Shown one piece after another: positions 7,869 through 19,700 of a DNA stretch of 64,000 bases. Position 1 is the first letter of the stretch. Every line of letters begins with the position of its first letter. The position numbers and the translations under genes were made by a program. The stretch comes from an uncultured Collinsella sp. (GTDB lineage: Bacteria > Actinomycetota > Coriobacteriia > Coriobacteriales > Coriobacteriaceae): positions 62,001 to 126,000 of the forward strand of contig CAJJZP010000001.1 of NCBI GenBank assembly GCA_905197665.1, read 5' to 3'. The notes beneath the pieces were generated by a model. That model searched no databases. It worked only from the letters and a program-made list of their open reading frames with translations, and was not told the origin of the DNA.

Positions 7869-8960
7869 ATGGCACGCCCGCTAGCAGGGCAAACGCAAAC
7901 GATGAGTGGCATGGACCGACATAGCGAGCTCCAGCAGCACAAGACGGCGGCCGAGTACCGCCAAGCTGCCGACGAGCATGTGCGGACCCTCAAGGATTTC
8001 TGGAAGGATTTCCTGGTGAGCGGTCTGTTTGTGCTGGCCGCCATCGTTGCCATCTTTGCATGCCTGGCCTGGTTTGCCGCGAATAACCGAGTGAGTGCCA
8101 CGGGGAGTACGATCGGGGCGAAGGGCCCACGGTTTGTGCTCTCGGGAACGAAGGGCGGCACGGCAGGTAAGTACGACGCCCAGGACAACTACGCGTCGGA
8201 CAGTACAAGCCTTGCCGTGAACAATCTTTTCAACCTCAATAACATGAGTGCCGATGGCAGTCTTTCTCCGGGGTCGGCGGGCCAGCTTCAGCTCAACGTC
8301 AAGCCGCTCTGCAACGACCTGCACGATATTACGGTGGAGATGACCTGGGAGATTTCTGTCCAGACGAGCGTTGCGGGCACGGACGGCACTGCTACGGACG
8401 CATCGAAAAATGAAGAGATCATCAACTCGCTTAAAAATCTGGTGCGCGGCCATATCTTGGTTTTCCAGGGCAAAGACACCTCTGGCTTTTACTCCAATCC
8501 GCTGGTTCCCACGACAACCACGGTGACCCAGGACGGAGCGAGCGTCACCGTCATCACACAGAGCTTTACCATTCCGGCGAAGAGCTTTCGTGCTGAGGGC
8601 TCAAACAATACGACCGAAACCGTCACCAAAACCCTCTACTGGATTTGGCCGGAGCAGTTCAAGAGCTATGTTCGCACGGGCAACGCCGGCTACGGTGGCA
8701 ACCTTTTCGCTAACACAGGCGACGAGGGGGGATACACGACCCTCGTCGGCGACATCAACAATAACCACGCGTGCTATTTCCGCGCCGATAGCACGAGCGT
8801 GCCAGGTCAGGCGCCTAGCGCGGTTCCGCCTGTCGGAGCCGGCATGTCCTCTGCGGATGTGGAAACCTGCGCCAATTATTACAACAACGCCGACGAGATT
8901 ATCGGCAAGAACGTCAAGTACATTCGCGTGCGCTTTACCGCCAAGGAGGCGGATAAATAA
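7869..8960 (+). CDS. Membrane-anchored surface protein 1 of the giant-protein operon
   Basis: 363 residues, no recognised family. A charged cytoplasmic N-terminus (about 1-47) is followed by one hydrophobic helix (about 48-70, LVSGLFVLAAIVAIFACLAW) and then WFAANNRVSATGS and a long Thr/Ser/Asn-rich outer part with predicted beta character. An aromatic-Phe...Asn motif right after the helix recurs in the next two proteins. The annotated ATG abuts a GGAAAGG site with no spacing, so the ATGs at 7902 or 7911 are possible starts. First gene of a tight four-gene set ending in the 3629-residue protein. Likely an anchor, pilin-like or biofilm-fibre subunit, by inference only. Confidence 0.75.
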   Translation: MARPLAGQTQTMSGMDRHSELQQHKTAAEYRQAADEHVRTLKDFWKDFLVSGLFVLAAIVAIFACLAWFAANNRVSATGSTIGAKGPRFVLSGTKGGTAGKYDAQDNYASDSTSLAVNNLFNLNNMSADGSLSPGSAGQLQLNVKPLCNDLHDITVEMTWEISVQTSVAGTDGTATDASKNEEIINSLKNLVRGHILVFQGKDTSGFYSNPLVPTTTTVTQDGASVTVITQSFTIPAKSFRAEGSNNTTETVTKTLYWIWPEQFKSYVRTGNAGYGGNLFANTGDEGGYTTLVGDINNNHACYFRADSTSVPGQAPSAVPPVGAGMSSADVETCANYYNNADEIIGKNVKYIRVRFTAKEADK

Positions 8961-9800
8961 ATGGACGAGCAGCTTAATGCCCGCGAGCAGGGCGATATCA
9001 AACACAACGAAGGAGCGGCAAACCCCGGCGGCAACGGGTTCGGCTCGCACGGCGAAGCGCGTCCGGCTGGCCGCATCGAGCGTATCAAGGCTTGGGTGAG
9101 CGGCCACCGTCGCGAATCCCTTGCCATCATGGGCTTGCTTACCGTGCTTCTCGTGTTGCTGGGATTGACGCTCGGATGGTTCGTCGATGCCAATCGCGGC
9201 TCCACCGTCGGCAAGATCAAGGAGCCGGCAGAGCTCAAAGTGCTGGGCCCCAACGCTACGGCAACAGAGCAGATCGACCTGAGCTACAACCCCGAATACG
9301 GCGATACCAAGACTGGCAACACGGTGACGCTCAAGCGCGCGTTTTGCGTGCAAACGGGCGGTGACGGTTTTGAGCTGCAACTCGCGAATACGACCAACAT
9401 TACAGGTCTCACTATTGAGCTGTACAGAGCCGAGAACACGTCTGCGCTCCAGACGCCCGACGTGAGCGGTACCGCAGACGGCAAATCTTATAGCTGGAAA
9501 GCAACCGGAGAGAACCTGCTGACGAGCTTCGAATATATCAACAAGGAGAACGACGGTCTGGCAGCCGTGCCGGGCGAGGGCGCAAGCGACCCTACATTCA
9601 AGGACTATCAAAACGTCCAGCGCAACGCGCGCCCGCTCTACCGATACAAGAAATTCGGCAAAGGCGACCTCAACGCTAAGACACTCGACAACTCGACTGG
9701 CAATGACACGCTTAACTTTATCATCAAGCTTTCGTGGGACGAGAGCGCCAAAGAGACCGACGTGATTTACCTGATCGCGCGCAACACGAGCGGCAAGTAG
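8961..9800 (+). CDS. Membrane-anchored surface protein 2 of the giant-protein operon
   Basis: 279 residues. A hydrophilic Gly/Asn-rich N-terminus (1-50) precedes one transmembrane helix (about 53-74), then WFVDANRGSTVG and an outer domain with many Thr, Asn and Asp residues. The ATG lies immediately after the preceding stop and has AAGGAGG 12 bases upstream, inside the previous gene. The architecture matches proteins 1 and 3 although sequence identity is low. The segment after the helix is reminiscent of SipW-dependent TasA/camelysin-type precursors, but I see no signal peptidase gene nearby. Confidence 0.75.
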   Translation: MDEQLNAREQGDIKHNEGAANPGGNGFGSHGEARPAGRIERIKAWVSGHRRESLAIMGLLTVLLVLLGLTLGWFVDANRGSTVGKIKEPAELKVLGPNATATEQIDLSYNPEYGDTKTGNTVTLKRAFCVQTGGDGFELQLANTTNITGLTIELYRAENTSALQTPDVSGTADGKSYSWKATGENLLTSFEYINKENDGLAAVPGEGASDPTFKDYQNVQRNARPLYRYKKFGKGDLNAKTLDNSTGNDTLNFIIKLSWDESAKETDVIYLIARNTSGK

Positions 9801-9814
9801 GAGAGGGGGCGCAC

Positions 9815-10759
9815 ATGGAGAAGCAAGAGAAGCAGCAGGATGCCGAGCGCGAGCAGCTGGCAAAAAGCAAGAGCCTAGTCAAGAACAAGCTGGTTGTGGC
9901 GGCAATCGCACTTATTTGCGCCGTGGCGCTCGTGACGGGTGGCTACTTTACCTATTCCGCCTACACCGCCAACGGATTTCTAAAGTCCGTCGCCGCAACG
10001 GGCACTGCGCAGAGCCTATTTGCAAGCGATTTGCTCACGGGCTATATGAGTGCGCCTAGCCCCGACGAGCTCGCCCGTGCCCAGCGCTCCGTTACGGTGT
10101 ATCCCAACAACGGGCAGTGCAACTTTACCTTTAGCATCTACAACTACTTGCTGGGCAACAGCAACTTCTGCAACGACAAAAATGTGACATACACCTTGAC
10201 GGTCGAGGGGCACGGGCTCGATGGCGCCACGTGGAGCTATGCGCCCCAGCCCGGTAGCAGCGTCACGCTTCCGGAGAATCAACCTACCAAGAACGACTAC
10301 ACCGTGACCTTCCCCGAGGCTAAGTTGGGACAAGCATACTTTGTGATTAAGGCCACGGTCGTATCGGAGAAGAGCCCCGGCACCGAGCTAGCCTGTCTGG
10401 CGGCGAAAGTCGTGCCGTCAAAGAGGGCCGAGGTCAAGACCGCTGCGGTTGAGGGCGCGCTGGTCGATGAGGCTGGCAAGTTTGCTGATTACGCTGCATA
10501 CAACTACCGCGTGACGGTTACGGGCGCACTGGCAAACGTCACGCTCACGTGGGGGGAGAACGTGGAGATCGACCCGTTCTTTGAGACCAACCATAGCGCG
10601 ACGGTGGATGCTGCAGCTCGCAAGGCTACGTTCACCATGGAGCCGGGTTCGATGGTCGTCAACTTTTACCGAGCGGACGGCAAAACGCCCGGTGGCTGGG
10701 GCGACCTGGACATTAGCGTGAGCGGAACTACTCTGACGGGCGCGACGGAGACTCGATAA
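9815..10759 (+). CDS. Membrane-anchored surface protein 3 of the giant-protein operon
   Basis: 314 residues. A highly charged Glu/Gln/Lys N-terminus (1-24) precedes a single hydrophobic helix (about 25-45), then YFTYSAYTANGFLKSV and an outer domain of alternating hydrophobic/Thr strands with a few cysteines. The ATG at 9815 with GGAGAGGGGG upstream is chosen over the longer open frame, which overlaps protein 2. The following 39 bases lead straight into the giant gene. A precursor of a surface fibre or an anchoring subunit is the simplest reading. Confidence 0.75.
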   Translation: MEKQEKQQDAEREQLAKSKSLVKNKLVVAAIALICAVALVTGGYFTYSAYTANGFLKSVAATGTAQSLFASDLLTGYMSAPSPDELARAQRSVTVYPNNGQCNFTFSIYNYLLGNSNFCNDKNVTYTLTVEGHGLDGATWSYAPQPGSSVTLPENQPTKNDYTVTFPEAKLGQAYFVIKATVVSEKSPGTELACLAAKVVPSKRAEVKTAAVEGALVDEAGKFADYAAYNYRVTVTGALANVTLTWGENVEIDPFFETNHSATVDAAARKATFTMEPGSMVVNFYRADGKTPGGWGDLDISVSGTTLTGATETR

Positions 10760-10798
10760 CTCTGGAAGCGGAGTTTTAGGATAAGAGGTACGGAATCG

Positions 10799-13700
10799 AT
10801 GAGAACGGCAAAGCGCATATTCGCAGAGTTCATGACGGTGGTCATGGTGCTCCAAGCATGCTCGCCCACGGTGGCTGCTGTGGCGGCAGGCTGGCAGAAC
10901 ATCTCGAACGAGATTGCTGCCGCATCTGCGAAGGCGTTGGATACTGCCGAGAGCGGCGAGACCAACGGCGATGTCACGATCGGGTCTGGGTCGAGTGATG
11001 CCGGCGCCGACAGCGACAGTGCTGGGGATGACGCGGTGAAGGATGACGCTGCAGCAGGCGATACCACCGATAGCGCCACTGGTTCCGATTCCACGGGCGA
11101 CCAGACGGAAGGCGACGATGCCGCTGACGATGCCGCCGCTGACGACGCCGAGCAAGATGCCGATGATGCGACTTCGGAGGACGCTGATGCCCAGGCGGGT
11201 GCGACGATCACGGATTTGAATAAGCTCGTCGAGCTGCTCGAGAAGAACGGCGCGGAAAGCATCGTGCGCAAAGACGACGAGAGCGGAATCCGAAGCCTTG
11301 ATGTCAAGTCGTCGGAGGCGTTCGCCGTCCTGTCTAACGCCGACGCTTCGCTTTACTATGATGCGCAGATCAAGGTTATCATCACGGGCGATGCGAAGCT
11401 CACCGAGTCGGCTAATAACGGCATGTCTTTCCAGGGTCTTGGCAGTGATGAGCATCCGTTTGAAGGCAAAATCTATAGGTCGTTGAATGGCGTTGATAGC
11501 CCTGTTGAGCTTACGTCTAACCGGACGGTTTTCAATAACTTCAAACTGACTGACCAAAACAATACGGTCAAGATAAAGTGGATAGGCGCAACTACCTATA
11601 GCGCGCCGATGGTCGCTACGAAGGTCAGCGGTGGGGGCAAGACGCTCAACGCTGTGGTCAACATCGCAGATCCCGTAGGCACCGGCGGGACGGATACGAC
11701 TTCCGCTCTGACGGCGCCCCTTTTGGGTGAGGCGATGGGTGACCTTACTACAGAGGTCACCTATGGCCCCGCCGGTTCTCTCGAGCAGCTCAACGTAAAT
11801 GCAGCGGGAAACATCGGTCTTTTAGCGAATACAGTCAAGAGCGGAACCTTTACGGTGGGGTCTGTTAAGTTTCCCGATAGCCTTGCCGCGGGCGGTGTCG
11901 TCAAGACGAGCTCCGGTAATGCCGGTCTGCTCGTAGGCACGGTCGAGGATGGCGCGACTCTGAACGTCGGCACCCTTAATATTCCCGCTGCTACCGTTCA
12001 GTCTGCAAGCGGTTCCGCCGGTGGTGTCGTAGGTCTCGTCGGTTCGAACACAGGCGCCACAGTCAACGTCACGGAGGCTCTCGACCTGCACATGCTCACC
12101 GTCAAGGGCACCACCGCCAGTGGCGGCTTCATCGGTAAGGCGACCAAGCTCGCGCTGGGCGCGGACAACAAGAAGTTCACCTGTCCCGCCAACGTCGGCG
12201 ATAAGAACAGCAAAAGTTCCGGCGGCTTCATCGGCGACGTTAGTTTTGCCGGCCCGGTCGAGTTTGCCAACAACGACCAAATCGATACGGGCGAGGGCGT
12301 GAATCTTGGCCAAAGTGGGGACACGGGCGCGGGCGGCGTGTTCGGTCTCCTGGACACAACGAACGGCGATGTCGCAATATCAGGTGGCTTGTATACTAGT
12401 AAACTGGTGACGGGCTCCAGCTCCATCTATGGCGGTCTGGTCGGTAGAGTTCAGGATGTGACCAACACAGAGAAGTCGAACAACACCCTTCATATAAAGA
12501 CGGGTGCCGCGGACAACCGCTGTTCGGTTGATACTACATGCAGCGTCGCGCCGCGACTGGCAGGAGGCCTGGTCGGCTGGGTGGCAAAGAGCAACAATAC
12601 TGGAGGCGTTGTAATCGTTGACGGCGCGGACGTCACGTGCCATTCTCCAAAAGCCAATGGAAAGAACTGCGGGTTTGGCGGTGTTGTTGGCGCCTTGGAT
12701 AGCGGCTATAGCGTGGGCGGGCGTTCGCGTTTTGGAATTCTGGACTGCGGGGACGTTCGCGTTGAAACTGATAAAAACGAATCAATCGCATGTGGTGCCG
12801 GAATTGTGGGTTCGGCATGGAACGGCGTCTTGCGCTTGCGTGGGACTACCGATTTATCCGATTGCAAGCTCGAGGCCAACGGTAATACCAGCCAAATTCT
12901 TAGATCCTTGGATGGATGCGCCCCATTGGTGTTTGCTCTAGGTTCAGGCTCGGATGCTGAGGCAACGAACGATAATTATTGGCTTTACAAACGTCCTGCT
13001 GCGGCGAGGATCGATGACCTGACCTATAACCAGGTTATCCGCCTGACCGGAGAGGAGGGCAAGCTCAGCAAGGATCTTATTAAACTTGATGAAAGCACCT
13101 TTTATCAGCCGTTGTGCAATCTGAGTGGTGCTCCAGATGCTGGCAGCAGTGCTGGCTACTCTTGGGGTTATCAGCTACGGTCCCAAAATGGTGACGGGAA
13201 GTCGGGTACATACCTCATTAATGATGCGGATACATTCGCATGCATTGCCATGACGGTCCAAACGAACGGCTACTTTGGCGGTGTATTCGGCATCGGCACG
13301 GCTAATATTACGAGCTGGTATGGTAATAGTGGGAATGCTATCTCAATTACTTCCGACATTGACCTGCGAGGTACAGGCCTTGAAGGTCTTGCATGTGATG
13401 GGTCCGGGCAAGTTAATGCCTTCGTAGGGGCTGTCGAGGGCAACCATCATACCGTTACCTTGGCGATTGGCGAACCTTACGGTACGCGCAACGGCAATGC
13501 GCTTGGCGCAAACGATTCGACTGAAGGCAACGGCAAGATTTACCGGCACAGCCGTCTGGGCCTCTTTGCCGCTATCGGCGGTGGCGCGACGGTGAATAAC
13601 CTCACCGTCGATGGCGTTATGAAGTTCGATAACGGCTTAGGCGTCGACGCTGGCTCGCTTGCGGCAACTATCACTGGCAAGACAACGCTCAGCGGCGTTA

Positions 13701-16700
13701 CGTGCAAGCCGAAAATCACCTGCGATGATACGTTCGGCAACGATGTCAACATTGGCGGCATTGCTGGTAGCGTGAGGGGTGGTGGAACCGTTACTTTCGG
13801 CAGCAGCAACATAAGTGGCAGCACGAAGGCGCAAGCGACCGTCAAAACGGGCGCTACCCTCAACGGCAACACGCGCATTGGCGGCGCTATCGGTTATGTG
13901 GCGGACGTTGTCGCTATCGTCAACGTGACGAGTCTCGAGGTCGGTGACGCGACCGCGAGCGAAAATGCGATTACCGCGGGCGACAGCGCGAGCAATAAGA
14001 AATCCCAGATTGGCGGCCTTATCGGCTGCATCACTCAGGGCACCGCGGCGAATACGACCAACGTCAACATCACAGGACTTACGTTCAATTCGTTCAGCAT
14101 GACCGTTGGCAAGAACGGTGACGCGAAGAACGGCGCTGGCGGTCTTTTGGGCTACAGCTGGGGCAATACGGTTGTCACCATCGGGGATAGCGCAAACACC
14201 AGCGACAGCACGTATGCTCTCAAGACGAACAACGCTTCCATAACAGCAAACAGCTCAGGTGAACTCGGCGGGCTCGTATATGCAGCCAGCGGTCACTGGG
14301 TTATCAACAACTATGCCATCGATCTTTCTGGTGCAACCATCAATGCCGAGAGCGCTACAACGCTTGGTCTGCTCATCGGTCGAGGCGGTAGGACGGAGAA
14401 TTCCACAACATATGGAGTGGAAACTTATAGCGGCTTGTATCTGGAGAACAAGGCGGGTTGGGACACTGCATATAAGGTCAATGGTGTTGCTGCGGGCAAT
14501 GGCGTGAAAATCAACAACACGGCAATCAAAAGCAACGACAATGCTACTTCGTTTGATGAATGGGTCGGCAACAGCACGAGGCCTGCCTATGGAAATAAAG
14601 ACGCCAGCAAACTCATGGACGGCGAATGGAATGTCGTCGTTTCGCTTCATACCAAAGACGGCGTTAATGACGGCAAGCTCGACATGAGCGGAGAGCCGGG
14701 AAACGACAACAGCTATCGCAACCGTTCCGATTTCGGCAAGAACCACAACACGAATGCCTGGACGAGGTATTACTACAACCTCGACAAAGCCTATGCGGCA
14801 CTTGGGCAAGGCAGCTCCAAAATTAGCAAAATCGATACGGCGGAAAAGCTGCTCTTATGGTCTGCTTATCGCTATGCTCCAGCCGCAATTCGCTCGATGA
14901 TTGTGCCGCAAGCGTTCAACGACGCCGTGGCCATCGGCGGCGAAAGCGGCAGAAGCGTCGAAATTGATTTGACGGGCTATAGTTACTATCCCACCCAGCC
15001 GAACGGAAAGGTGACGGTTGGTAATGCGACCATCACCTTCCATTACTCCGACATCAAGGCCGAGCAGAAAAGCAACAAGCTGAACTCTGCTGCTACCCAG
15101 CACGAGAACATGCACTGCGGTCTTTTCCGAACGGTGGCAAATGGCGATCTTACGGTGAATGCCGTCACTTTGGGTGGCACTGTTGGGCCCGTTGTCAATG
15201 ACGGGAGAAGCAAGAATGATATTGCCGCCGCGGGTGGAAGCTCTTCGGGCGCGCTGGTGTGTCGCTACGTGTATGGGTCTAACAATGGCACGACCACCAC
15301 TATTAGAAAAATCTCGATTGATGGCCTTACGCTCAACAATTTGACCGTCGATGGCGCTAGTGAGGCCACGGGCGCTGATGCTTATATGCCTCTGCTTATA
15401 AACGAGATGCAGACGTACGTGAACCTGAGCGCGAAGAACATCACGGCTACGGGATACGGCCGCAACACCAAGGTGGCAACCTCACTTTTTGGAAGACTGG
15501 GCGTGGGTTCGAGTGCCGACCAGGTTACGGCGACGTTTGGTACCATCAACGTGCCGAGTGCTACGAACAACGCCATCTTTACCCGTGCAAGCTTGCTTGA
15601 GAGCTTTGGCTACGGCGAGGGGAAGACCGGCTCGGCGGTGTATACCTTTATAAAGGATGACCAGACAAACGATAAGGTCACATTCGGCAGCGAGATCGAC
15701 TCGAAGGGCGAATACTCTGGTAAGCAACTCTGGTACTACAACGAGAGCACCTATGGGACCCGCGCTGGCCTCGTCACCGTTGACAACAAAGAGGCAAATG
15801 CGGATACTCCGCAATTCGGTGGTTATCTCCCGTATGTGAAAAAGGGCAATGTCAACGAAAACAAAGTCCAATACCATGAAATCAAAGTTAACCAGCGCGT
15901 GCCCAAGCTTACGACAGGCTGCGGCACCTATGGTGATCCCTATACCATAACCAAGGCAACGGAGCTCAACACGGTTGCTGAGTACATCAATACTCAGAAT
16001 CCAAGCGACGGCTGGGAAGTTACGATTGCGGCCGATCAGGAAACGCTATGCCAGCGCCGCTCGTCCAGCAAGGATGCTAGTAATGAAGTGACGTACGTCT
16101 ACAAGCAGGCGAGCAAAACATGGGTGAGAATGATCGGGAACGACATCGACCCCAATGACACGCTTGACGATACGACGATGCACAGCTATCTCCAGAGTGC
16201 CTACTACAGCATCGAGCCGGAGAACGACAAGGGGGAAAGCACTGACACGCTTGAGCTGGACGCTGCCGTTTTTCAGGGCTTGGGTAATAAAGATTACCCG
16301 TTCCGTGGCGTTATCGTTGGTAATCTGAGGGGCTCGTCGCAGGCAGCTACGCAGGCGACTATCAAGATCCACAACTCCAAGGACACAGGTGCGCTTTCTG
16401 GGTTGATCCCGTATAGCTACGGTAGCGTTGTGAGTAATCTGAACATTGAATACTCGGGCAAGGCGGCCTCTATTGCACATAAGAATAAAGACGCCTCTGG
16501 CGTGCCGGGCGCGTTTTTTGGCGGCGTGATCGGTTGCATCATGGGCGGTGACAATATCATCGATGGCGTGTCGGTGAAAGCGTCTGGCGGCTTTAGCGTT
16601 GCTGGGGCAGCAGGCGATAATGGCGGCGCGCACCTTGTGCCCGTTGGCGGCTACGTTGGTGCTGTTGCGGGTGGCGGCGTCATCTTCCGCAACTCTTCCC

Positions 16701-19700
16701 GCGGCGACGGTGCCCTTAACGACTGGCATAGCGCTGGCGCTTCTCTCTACGACAACCCATATGTTGGCCGCGTGATCGACGGCTATGCGTTCAGCGAGCT
16801 TACCGATGATAAGAGTCTCGACAACACTGATCGTAACTACAAGGTGAACAATCTGGATACTTCGAAGACGGGGTGCATCAAGACGGATGCGACGCAGGGC
16901 CGCTATAGGGGAGACGACGCCAATAGCTCTGCGATAACCACAACCGTCAATGACTCGCAGGGACTGCTCGTACTCTCGGCCATCATCAGCGGCGGTGCGG
17001 CCGGCGGTTCGGCGAATACGAATACCACGAACGATGCGTATGGAACGTATGCGGGCTCGCGTGCCTACATGGGCGGCAACAACGCAAAGGGAGTGTACCA
17101 ATTCGGCAACAAGCAATACGGCAAAGTTCGCAACGCGAGCTATACACATGTTGGAAGGCCGGCGAGTGCCGCTGAAGACTTTGCTAATGCGATAAGCGAT
17201 GACATGAAAAGCCCCGGTATCCAGTTAGAGGGTAACGCGCTTGGCTACGCAGGCGATGGCTCGGGCGTTAACTCCCCCTACCTAGTAAAGAAATACGCAA
17301 CGTGGCAGACGGGTAACATCTGCGCCGCGCAGGTCTCGGGAATGGATTTGCAGTTCAAAGCGGGTGAAACCTACGACATGACTACTTATGGCACGGGTTA
17401 CACGGGTCTTTCGGGCCGCTACTACTCAAACGCATGCGCATCCGGTAAGGGCGCCGACCGCGATCGCATCGTGCCGCTTGTTGCGTGCATCAACGGTAAC
17501 GGTGCAACAATTAAGGTCGGTAGCAAAGAGGCCAGCAAGGTATATGGGGTCACGGAGTACGCCGATGATAATTACAAACTCACCGGAGTGGGCGCTCTCT
17601 TTGGTACCGTAACGTATACCTCGACCAACGTGTTGGATAGCATCGGCACTCCGGCAACGGACGGCGCTGCTGCTACGGGCAACGGCGGCTATACCGTCCA
17701 GAACCTAAAGTTCGATGACTGCAATATTTCTCTTACGTATATCAATGCAGCCGGCGCCTCCAGTGGTGCGGGTAATGAGCAGGTTGGCGTCGGTCTGCTT
17801 GCGGGTACTACGGCGAACGCGAGCTCGCTGGCAGATTACGGCAAATATGCAGGAATTACCACGAATAGCTGCAGGGTGAATGGCCCCAATAACGTTGGCG
17901 GATTGCTCGGCGCATCCGGCTATGGTAGCCGCAGGACTGATAAAGATACAACTTTGCTGGTGAATCGTAACGACACCTCAAATTCGAACACGCGCTATTC
18001 TCCGGTCAAGCTTTACGATTGCTCTTATAGCAACATGGACATTTCTGGCGTGCAAAACGTCGGCGGCTTCGTCGGCAAGCTGAACCAAAATTCCGCTGGT
18101 GGCGTTTGGGCAAAAACGAATATGCCTATTGCCGAGAGTTCCACAATTATGTCAACTGCTGCCAGCGCAAGGACCGGCGGTATCGTGGGTCTTGCCGGAG
18201 GTGGTTTCCTGGTGAACACCGATGACGCTGGAACGCCTTCGCAGGGTGCCGGAAAGGCGGAGATCAGCAATGTCACGCTTCAGCCGGCAGCATCGAGCGC
18301 GACCGAGGGGACCGGCGGCCTTATCGGAAGGTCCGAAAATGGAATCGTGTCTGTCTACAATCTGTGCATCCATGGCGACGTGCAGAATAAAACGGTATTT
18401 GGTGTTAGAGGATCGAATAATCTTAAGTACGTTGCTGGTGCAGTCGGCGAAGCAGCTTCGGGCGGTGCATTTAAGTTCGATAGCTGTGTAATAAAAGACA
18501 TCTATCTTGGTGCTCGTGAGTGCTCTGCCGGTTTAATCGGTGATCTGAAAGGTGGGTGTGCCCTCGAGGTCAAGAATTCAACTATCACTGGACTGGTCGT
18601 CGATGGTTCGTATTCTGGTGGTGTTGTTGGCTCGATCGGTAACACGGCGAACTCTGTCACGCTTTTGAACTCGACCATTGGCGAGAATAACTTTACCGGT
18701 AGCAAGAACGCTGCATGGAACTCATCGCTGGGAAGTTGTTCTGGTGGCGTGTCTGGCGATGGCCGTGGCTCATTTAGGCTCGTAAATGTGCTCATGGATC
18801 GCAATATCTTTGGGGCGCAAACTAGCCAGGGCTATTTGTTCGGAAATAGTTCATCCGCTGATCTCGTCAACGTTTTTGTCGCAGGAATTGCCATTAGACC
18901 AAACAGTGCGAGTGAATCGCTCAAGCTGATGCGCAATTCTTCCGGCACCGACGACCTTAAAAAAGTGAACAAAAAGTCATACATCGCATTTGCTGCCTAC
19001 GAAGACAAGCTTTCCGATGCCAAGGGCGCGACACTGTATGGCAACGATGCTGCGAACGGCAATGTGACGGTGGCCGTTTCGCCCTACGTCACGACGAGTC
19101 CGACGAGTGGCCTTGTTGTGCGCGCCTCCGATGCTGACACGGCCGGCCGTTATCTGTTCGGCGACGGCATGAACGTTGGCCTTGCCACGGCTATCCAGAA
19201 TCCGTCGAGCCCCGGCGTTGCCAACCGTTATACCTACACCAACATCGGCGGCATCAATGACGATGGCGCCTATCAAAATACGTCGAGCTATAACGCCAAA
19301 TCCGTGGCGAGCATGTTCAATGCGAATAACGATGCAAGCGACAGCAAGGTTGCAACGGATTTTCCCGTTTTGGTGATCTCGGGTACCGATAATACGACGG
19401 CCAAGAGCTATCTAAACATCATCACGAACGGCGGCTTCTCTGACGCTTGCAGATTGAATAACGAGAATGGCACCAATCCGCACGTGACGGCCAAAGCAGA
19501 TGTTTTCCAACTCAAGGATGGTGTGTTCGTTAAAGACGGTGACGCGTCGAACAATCCCACGCTTCGCGTAGTGAACAATGGCAAGAACAATATGTCGTTT
19601 AGCCCAAGCTCCGATTGGGACAACGGCAAAGGTCGCTTTACGCTCCTGACCGTTACCTTTACCGAGGCGGGTCAGAGCTACAACGTTCAGGTGCCGATCA